A stretch of DNA of 38,250 nucleotides, from positions 1 through 38,250 of the forward strand of contig CAITOL010000189.1 of the NCBI GenBank assembly GCA_903893975.1, read 5' to 3'. Source of the DNA: an uncultured Rhodospirillales bacterium (GTDB taxonomy: Bacteria; Pseudomonadota; Alphaproteobacteria; Acetobacterales; Acetobacteraceae). The position numbers and the translations under genes are program-made. The stretch's first letter is position 1; the number at the start of each line of letters is the position of its first letter. A model generated the notes under the pieces. It had not been told where the DNA came from and did not search any database. It saw only the letters and a program-made list of their open reading frames with translations. Below, piece after piece: positions 33,876-38,250 of this stretch.

Positions 33876-34433
33876 TCATCGCACCGGCAGGCGCCGCCGC
33901 AGCCAAATCTGCGCCGCAGCAAACCGATCCCGCAGCACGGACCGGCGACGGCGGATAAACGCGCGCACCCGGTCACGCGCCGGCCGCAATTTCGCCAGCG
34001 CCCAATCCCGCACCCAATGCATCGCCCGCACCACGGCGGCAAACCAGCGCACCCGCAACAATGCCGGCTCGCAGGCGTGGTAGATGAACACCACAATCAG
34101 CGTCGCCACCGCGCGCACCGCGACATAGGCGAGCACGCCGCCCACCACCCGCCCATGCGCCAGCAACGCCAGCGCCCAAAACTCCCCCAGTTTGCCCAAA
34201 GCTTCCGGCACCAGAAACAACGGCAGAGCGAGCCAGCCGGGCAGGGCGGCCAGCACCGCCCGCAGGCGCTGCAACGCCGCCAGGCCGGCGAGCCGGCGCA
34301 ACACCGCCAACGCACCGGCCCACAGCACATCCTCCAGCACCACCACCAGCAACGCCAGCGGCAGCAGCAGCAGGTTGAGCCAGCGCCGCGCCCGCCGACG
34401 GCGCGCGGCTCTGGCCTCCGCGGGGTTCAGCAA
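33876..34433 (-). CDS. Membrane protein of unknown function, TTG start coupled to FecR-like gene
   Basis: A 185-residue protein that I do not recognise. A basic N-terminus (ARAARRRRARRW) is followed by hydrophobic segments at about 18-38, 62-80 and 85-118, giving three or four membrane spans, and a strongly basic cytoplasmic tail (RPARDRVRAFIRRRRSVLRDR). The start is TTG at 34433, which overlaps the upstream stop region, with the FecR-like gene ending at 34427. No Shine-Dalgarno is visible, so expression depends on translation of that gene. No ATG lies near the start in this frame. The HAD gene follows nine bases later. A membrane role is clear; anything beyond that is not. Confidence 0.78.
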   Translation of the reverse strand: MLNPAEARAARRRRARRWLNLLLLPLALLVVVLEDVLWAGALAVLRRLAGLAALQRLRAVLAALPGWLALPLFLVPEALGKLGEFWALALLAHGRVVGGVLAYVAVRAVATLIVVFIYHACEPALLRVRWFAAVVRAMHWVRDWALAKLRPARDRVRAFIRRRRSVLRDRFAAAQIWLRRRLPVR

Positions 34434-36319
34434 TTCGGATGGCCCGGCGGGCAGGATTTGGACCCGCCATTATGCTGCTGTGCCGGCGGATTATTATGCT
34501 GCTGCGGCGCCTGATAATGCTGCTGCTGTTGCGGTGCCGGGGCCGAAGGCGCCTGCCGCGCCGCCGGGGCCTGATATTGCGGCGTCTGATGCACCGGCGC
34601 CTGCGGTGCCGGCTGCACATGCGGCATCACCGGCGGGGCCTGATGCGCCGGCGCGGCGGCTTGCGGCTGCACCTGCGGCACCTGCGGGATCACCGGTCGC
34701 GGCGCGGCGGGTGCCTGCGTTCCCGGCTGCGGCGCCGGCCGCTGCAAGGATTGCGGCTGCTGCCCGCCAGGCTGCGCCGTCGGCAGGTTCACACCGCCCG
34801 GGCGCTGCCCCCCCGGTTGCCCGCCAGGCTGGCCGACCTGCGGCACGCTGCTCGGCTGGCGCTGGAATTGCGGCAGCCCCGATGGCGCGGTGCCCTGCGG
34901 CCGTTGGCTGAACGCCGGCCCCGGCGCCGGGCGTGGCGTCGGCGCCCCGGCCGGCCCCGCCGGCAGGCCGGTCTGATGGCCAAGCCCCGCCGTCGCCTGG
35001 GTCGGCCGCACCGGCATGGACGTCAAAGGCTGCGCGCTGTTCAACGTTTGCGGCGAGACCATCCGCGCACTGCGCGCCACCGACTGCGAGTTGGTCATGG
35101 CCGAGGCCGGCACCACCGTCGCCGCGCCCCGGTTGGCGAAGTTGTTGTTATTCACAATGGTCACATGGGTGATGTTCACATTGCGCTCATAGGCCGGGCT
35201 CACCCGATAGGTCGGGCGATACGCCTCGCGCGGCCCCAACGGAATCCACCCCACCGGGGAGCCGAGGCTGACGCCAACCGCCACCCCCGCGCCAAAACCG
35301 ACAAAGGCCACCAGCGCCGGCGCATACATCGGCCGACGGTATTCGCCCTCATAGCTCCCGGGAATCCAGCCCCAGCGCGGCCCAAACTGCGCCCAGCGGC
35401 CATAATGGAACGGCGCGAAGCCCCAGGGTGCATCGTCCACCCAGGTCCAGCCCCACGGCATCACATACGCCCAATGCCCATGCCGATACGGCACCCAGCC
35501 GGCTTCCACCGGCGGATACCAAACCTGGCCATAGTCCGGCGTGCTGTCCCAGGTGCCAGTTTCCGCCAGCGCCTCACCCCCGGTCATTTGCGCCACGGCC
35601 GCCGGCGGCGCGTAATTCCCGGTCGGCAGCGGGCGCGGCGGCGCGGCGTTGGCGGCGATGAACGGGTCCGCCGCTTGCGGCCCCACCATGCCCTGGAACG
35701 TCTCGGTGCCGGTGATGCGCGCGGTCTGATGCGGTCCAACCGCCAACGAGACGCCGGGCCCAAACACCTGCGCCCGCCCATCCAGCACCGTCACCGCGGT
35801 CGGTTGCGCCGTGTCGCCGGTTTCCACCACATATCGCCCCGCCTGCCCCAGCGTGACCGTGCCGCGCGGGGTGCGCAGCGTCACGCTGTCACCCGGGTCC
35901 ATCTGGGTCAGCGCCAGATACAGATTGCCCTGCGGCAGGGTGGCGGAAAACGTGTGGTCGTCGAGCTTTTCCAGATCGATCTCGGTGCCATGGTCCAGCA
36001 CCACGCGCGATCCGCCAATTTCAATCTCCGCACTCGCCGCCGGCTCGGTCCAATAGGCCTGGCCGGAGGTCACCGGAAAGTTCAGCGATGCCGGCTGCCA
36101 CTCGGTCTGCTCGGCGGTGTGGAACGACACGGTCCCGGTCAGCCGCGCCAATCGGCCCACCCGGCCGGGCGGATCAATGCCCACCTGCTCGGCTTGCGCC
36201 AGGGCGGCGGGCGTGAGCCCGGGGGCACCTAGCAGCAGGCCGGTTACTGCCAGGGCGCTGAGCACGCGCCCCGCAACATCAAAGCCAGTGCGTGCGGCGG
36301 TGGTGGGAATGGTCAACAT
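34427..36319 (-). CDS. Exported FecR-domain/DUF6600-like protein with Pro/Gln-rich tail
   Basis: A 630-residue exported protein. A signal peptide (about 1-42, ending PAALAQ) precedes a FecR-like beta domain (about 50-205; RVGRLARLTGTVSFH, SAEIEIGGSRVVLDHGTEIDL, TPRGTVTLGQAGRYVVETG). Next comes a Trp-rich region of about 100 residues (VPYRHGHWAYVMPWGWTWVDD, then FHYGRWAQFGPRWGWIPGSY), the DUF6600 pattern. A glycine-rich membrane-like or surface segment follows. From about 430 the chain is Pro/Gln-rich and low in complexity (QPGGQPGGQRPGG), ending in SCPPGHPNC. It probably sits in the periplasm or on the outer membrane. ATG 36319 follows GGAG. A TTG-started membrane protein gene overlaps its stop. 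Confidence 0.88.
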   Translation of the reverse strand: MLTIPTTAARTGFDVAGRVLSALAVTGLLLGAPGLTPAALAQAEQVGIDPPGRVGRLARLTGTVSFHTAEQTEWQPASLNFPVTSGQAYWTEPAASAEIEIGGSRVVLDHGTEIDLEKLDDHTFSATLPQGNLYLALTQMDPGDSVTLRTPRGTVTLGQAGRYVVETGDTAQPTAVTVLDGRAQVFGPGVSLAVGPHQTARITGTETFQGMVGPQAADPFIAANAAPPRPLPTGNYAPPAAVAQMTGGEALAETGTWDSTPDYGQVWYPPVEAGWVPYRHGHWAYVMPWGWTWVDDAPWGFAPFHYGRWAQFGPRWGWIPGSYEGEYRRPMYAPALVAFVGFGAGVAVGVSLGSPVGWIPLGPREAYRPTYRVSPAYERNVNITHVTIVNNNNFANRGAATVVPASAMTNSQSVARSARMVSPQTLNSAQPLTSMPVRPTQATAGLGHQTGLPAGPAGAPTPRPAPGPAFSQRPQGTAPSGLPQFQRQPSSVPQVGQPGGQPGGQRPGGVNLPTAQPGGQQPQSLQRPAPQPGTQAPAAPRPVIPQVPQVQPQAAAPAHQAPPVMPHVQPAPQAPVHQTPQYQAPAARQAPSAPAPQQQQHYQAPQQHNNPPAQQHNGGSKSCPPGHPNC

Positions 36320-36530
36320 GACAGACGCTCCAAACGAGATCGCAAACCAATCATAGCAGTGATCATGAGCGTGATTCGTGGCGAAACAACGACGGCCAGC
36401 CCTGCCGCAGATGAAATCCTATTCATCTCCGCAATGGACACGCCGCCGCCCCCAGAACTTCACCTTCTCGCCGTAATCCACCGCGATATCTCCGCGGCGC
36501 CCAACAGACGGCGCCCCGATGGAGATTACC

Positions 36531-36716
36531 ATGCAACGCCCGCGTCCACGTGTTTCAACACTTGCCGTTCTATTCGGACTGCTCTGCGCGATCAGCCTGC
36601 TCGGGCTGACCGGCTGCGTTGTGGCCCCTCCGGGTGGCTATTATGGCGGCGGTCCAGTTTATTACGCCCCACCCGTCGTCGTCGGCGGCTGGTACGGTCA
36701 CGGCCATTATCGTTAG
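36531..36716 (+). CDS. Small Gly/Tyr-rich lipoprotein
   Basis: A 61-residue protein with a basic start (MQRPRPR), a hydrophobic core (LAVLFGLLCAISLLGL) and the lipobox LTGC with Cys29. The mature part is only about 33 residues and rich in Gly, Tyr, Pro and Val (PPGGYYGGGPVYYAPPVVV), ending WYGHGHYR. Lipid anchoring to the inner or outer membrane is predicted. ATG 36531 follows GGAG at seven bases. It is divergent from the FecR-like exported gene across about 210 bases, and two hairpins follow its stop. Function is unknown; similar short GY-rich lipoproteins are widespread in alphaproteobacteria. Confidence 0.82.
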   Translation: MQRPRPRVSTLAVLFGLLCAISLLGLTGCVVAPPGGYYGGGPVYYAPPVVVGGWYGHGHYR

Positions 36717-36720
36717 TGCA

Positions 36721-36753
36721 TTATCGCTTGAGGTTGCTTCAACCGAGCGATAA
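36721..36753 (+). terminator. Hairpin after the small lipoprotein gene
   Basis: TTATCGCT (36721-36728) pairs with AGCGATAA (36746-36753), and inside it GGTTG (36732-36736) pairs with CAACC (36740-36744) around CTT. It starts four bases after the lipoprotein stop. It is followed by AAAATTG, not a U-tract, so it may end or stabilise the transcript. Confidence 0.55.
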
Positions 36754-36776
36754 AATTGCACGATTAAACAAAGATA

Positions 36777-36828
36777 TAGAACATGATCGGACTCTGATCC
36801 TGCCGCAACCTCATACGATCATGTTCTA
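36777..36828. repeat. 13-bp perfect inverted repeat between convergent genes
   Basis: TAGAACATGATCG (36777-36789) and CGATCATGTTCTA (36816-36828) are perfect complements around a 26-base loop. The element is preceded by AAAGATATAGAA (36770-36781, overlapping the left arm), a motif also found at 5-16. It lies just before the stop of the minus-strand gene ending at 36834. Its form resembles dispersed AT-rich palindromes known from alphaproteobacterial intergenic regions. Confidence 0.65.
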
Positions 36829-36833
36829 GCGTG

Positions 36834-37271
36834 TCATACGCCGACGCGGGATATCGCCAGGCCGAACCCGGCTCCCATCAGCGTTACCACGCCGATCAGC
36901 ACCCGCAGCCGCAACGATAACTCCGCCTGCTCGGTCTCCAGCCGCAGCCGCACCGCCAGTCGCTGGGCGGCCACCCGGTTAACCAGCGCAGCCGGGTCAA
37001 TCGGCTGTCCGGCCGGCAGCACCGCATCCGCGCTTTCGGCCAGCATCGGCCGGAGCGCGTCCAGCGCCGCCTGTGGATTGGCAGCGTGCGACGCCAACAA
37101 CACTTGGTCCAGCGTCGTGTCCCGCCGCACCGCGCGCGCCATCGGCAAAGGCGCGACATAGGTGGTCATAATCCCCACTAGCCCGACGACGGCAAAACAC
37201 ATCAGCAGAAAACCGCTGGCCGAGGTAAAGCGACGGGCAGGAGGGGTGGGGGCAGGGGTGTTTGGCGACAT
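36834..37271 (-). CDS. Two-TM membrane protein of unknown function
   Basis: A 145-residue protein with a short cytoplasmic start rich in Pro/Thr, one TM at about 19-42 (GFLLMCFAVVGLVGIMTTYV) and another near the end (about 120-142; RVLIGVVTLMGAGFGLAI). The ~75 residues between should be periplasmic and form helices (LDALRPMLAESADAVL; RLAVRLRLETEQAELSLRLR). ATG 37271 follows GGAAG; a TTG at 37277 is in frame but less likely. No family recognised. It is divergent from the methyltransferase-like gene. Confidence 0.72.
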   Translation of the reverse strand: MSPNTPAPTPPARRFTSASGFLLMCFAVVGLVGIMTTYVAPLPMARAVRRDTTLDQVLLASHAANPQAALDALRPMLAESADAVLPAGQPIDPAALVNRVAAQRLAVRLRLETEQAELSLRLRVLIGVVTLMGAGFGLAISRVGV

Positions 37272-37405
37272 GTCCAACTTCCGGATTTGCGCCCGTCTTC
37301 GTCCCCTGCGTCGGGCACGTCAAGCACGGCGGCTCTGGCTGCGTTAAGCTAGATTTCATTTTAGTCGATCTAGGGTAGGACACCCAAGTCCGACAGATCG
37401 ACCAC

Positions 37406-38173
37406 ATGCATCTTCCATCGTTTAAAGCCTGGTTTCGTCACGTCATTGCCCGCCCTGGCGGCCAGACGATGGATGCGCTGGCACCAACCGTCGTGTTGCC
37501 AGACTTTGCCGATGGCTCGGCGGATACCGGCGTTGCGTCGCATTGGACGGCCAGCCGTCTAGCCATCGAGTCGCAGCTTTGGGGGGATGGCTTCCTTTCC
37601 CCCGGTGCCGGCGTGGAACTGGCCCGGCTGGCCCGCCCGCTCGGCCTGTCATCGGCCAGCACCGTGCTGTTGCTTGGCACGGCCACCGGCGGCCCACCCG
37701 CCAGCCTGGTGCAGGAATTTGGCGTTTGGGTGGTGGCGCATGAAGCCGATTCGGTCCTGTGTCAGCATAGCGCCGACCGGATTGCTCGTGCGCCCCGCGC
37801 CATCGCCAAACGCACTGCCATCGCCGGCTTCGACCCGGCCGCTCCCGCTTTCCGTCCGCGCTACTGCAACCACGCCATCGTGATGGATGCGCTGCGCGAT
37901 GCCCCGCTGGAGCCCTTTCTGGCCGGCATCATCAGCGCATTGAAGTCGCACGGCCAGATCGTGATGACCGAGCTGGTGGCCGACGCGCCGCTGAACCCCG
38001 CCGATCCGGCCATCGCCGCCTGGCTGCGTCTGGAAGGCCGCAGTCCGGGCATGCATAGCGCCCTCGCCGTCAGCCGCGGCCTCGGCCGGCTCGGCCTCGA
38101 TGTGCGGGTGGAGGAAGACCTGACCGACCGGCCAGGGGAATCGGGTGAAATTTTCATGCTGCGATCAAGCTGA
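37406..38173 (+). CDS. Methyltransferase-like protein with a degenerate SAM motif
   Basis: A 255-residue protein with a probable class I methyltransferase fold. The segment STVLLLGTATGGPPASLVQEFG (about 85-106) matches motif I in shape (hydrophobic strand, G-rich loop), but the usual acidic residue and GxGxG spacing are changed to GTATGG. HEAD at about 110 could be the motif II acid, and FLAGIISALKSHGQIVMTELV is the motif for strand 5. N-terminal ~60 residues, with IESQLWGDGFLSPGAGVELARL, resemble lipid or small-molecule methyltransferases. The ribosome site before ATG 37406 is weak; ATG 37469 is an alternative. It is followed by a hairpin near the window end. Confidence 0.7.
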   Translation: MHLPSFKAWFRHVIARPGGQTMDALAPTVVLPDFADGSADTGVASHWTASRLAIESQLWGDGFLSPGAGVELARLARPLGLSSASTVLLLGTATGGPPASLVQEFGVWVVAHEADSVLCQHSADRIARAPRAIAKRTAIAGFDPAAPAFRPRYCNHAIVMDALRDAPLEPFLAGIISALKSHGQIVMTELVADAPLNPADPAIAAWLRLEGRSPGMHSALAVSRGLGRLGLDVRVEEDLTDRPGESGEIFMLRSS

Positions 38174-38200
38174 CCAGGAAATCATCATCCCATGCTGCAA

Positions 38201-38221
38201 CCTTGCGCCTCAGGCGCAAGG
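38201..38221 (+). terminator. Hairpin after the methyltransferase-like gene
   Basis: CCTTGCGCCT (38201-38210) and AGGCGCAAGG (38212-38221) form a perfect 10-bp stem around a single C (effectively 9 bp with a 3-base loop), 28 bases after the stop. There is no U-tract; AAGGAG at its end could also be the ribosome site of a gene beginning at the window edge. Confidence 0.5.
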
Positions 38222-38250
38222 AGTCCTTGGTGGATGCGGTTCGCAGCAGA

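Noticed and set aside
34439-36232. Plus-strand open frame of 597 codons opposite the FecR-like gene
   Set aside because: Arg/His-rich shadow of a Pro/Gln-rich gene that has a signal peptide and ribosome site on the other strand.
36359-36829. Plus-strand frame of 156 codons covering the small lipoprotein
   Set aside because: The lipoprotein frame has a clear ribosome site, signal and lipobox; the longer frame runs into both hairpins and lacks motifs.
38234-38250. Possible start of a further plus-strand gene (ATG at 38234 after AAGGAG at 38218-38223)
   Set aside because: Only five codons are visible before the window ends, and the AAGGAG is part of a hairpin, so no gene can be supported.

Overview
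The window is a high-GC alphaproteobacterial chromosome segment. Most genes have GC-rich third codon positions, and sampled coding lines run near 70-77% GC. The gene families and the short AT-rich inverted repeats between genes suggest Rhodospirillales, most likely Acetobacteraceae; that placement is inference from gene style, not from a marker gene. No rRNA, tRNA, CRISPR array, transposase or phage gene was recognised.

Layout, left to right. 79-2797: a TIGR03032-type protein, an AraC-type regulator of clearly lower GC (about 53% in a sampled line), and a 0.5 kb gene-free stretch. That stretch holds a very AT-rich block and, just before glmM, what looks like the eroded 3' end of folP. 2798-5390: glmM-thiD (overlapping stop/start) and a small periplasmic cytochrome c. 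5371-7782: PEP synthase on the minus strand, with an FNR/FixK-type box upstream. 7859-11209: accessory metabolism (DsbA-fold isomerase, SDR, metallo-beta-lactamase-fold hydrolase, alpha/beta hydrolase). 11238-11373: a nested palindromic element between convergent genes. 11377-15964: doxX-pirin opposite a divergent LysR gene, an MFS transporter and a quinone oxidoreductase. 16041-20645: gatC-gatA-gatB, an exported NodB-type deacetylase translationally coupled to gatB, and a GST. 20642-23727: two overlapping uncharacterised genes behind an AlkA-type glycosylase. 23784-25956: an OmpR/EnvZ-type two-component pair whose promoter predicts a leaderless mRNA. 25965-28074: eda-kdgK-GNAT, overlapping by 4 bp at each junction. 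28120-31105: a coiled-coil protein, then secD-secF. 31244-33866: a Gfo/Idh oxidoreductase resembling UDP-GlcNAc 3-dehydrogenases, an SMP-30 lactonase and a HAD protein. 33876-36716: an exported FecR/DUF6600-like protein with a TTG-started membrane protein coupled to it, and a divergent small lipoprotein. 36834-38173: a two-TM protein and a divergent methyltransferase-like protein.

How they work together: glmM and the Gfo/Idh protein feed UDP-amino-sugar and possibly lipid A chemistry. Eda, KdgK and the SMP-30 lactonase fit sugar-acid catabolism through KDG/KDPG, with PEP synthase supplying gluconeogenesis under what looks like oxygen-responsive control. GatCAB provides tRNA-dependent Gln (and perhaps Asn) formation. 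SecDF supports export, and the FecR/DUF6600 protein, lipoprotein and NodB protein are envelope components.

No complete, obviously new multi-gene system is proven here. The best candidates for undescribed biology are the uncharacterised pair at 20642-22956, the nested palindrome at 11238-11373, the putative oxygen-responsive control of ppsA, and the rearranged folP-glmM junction.
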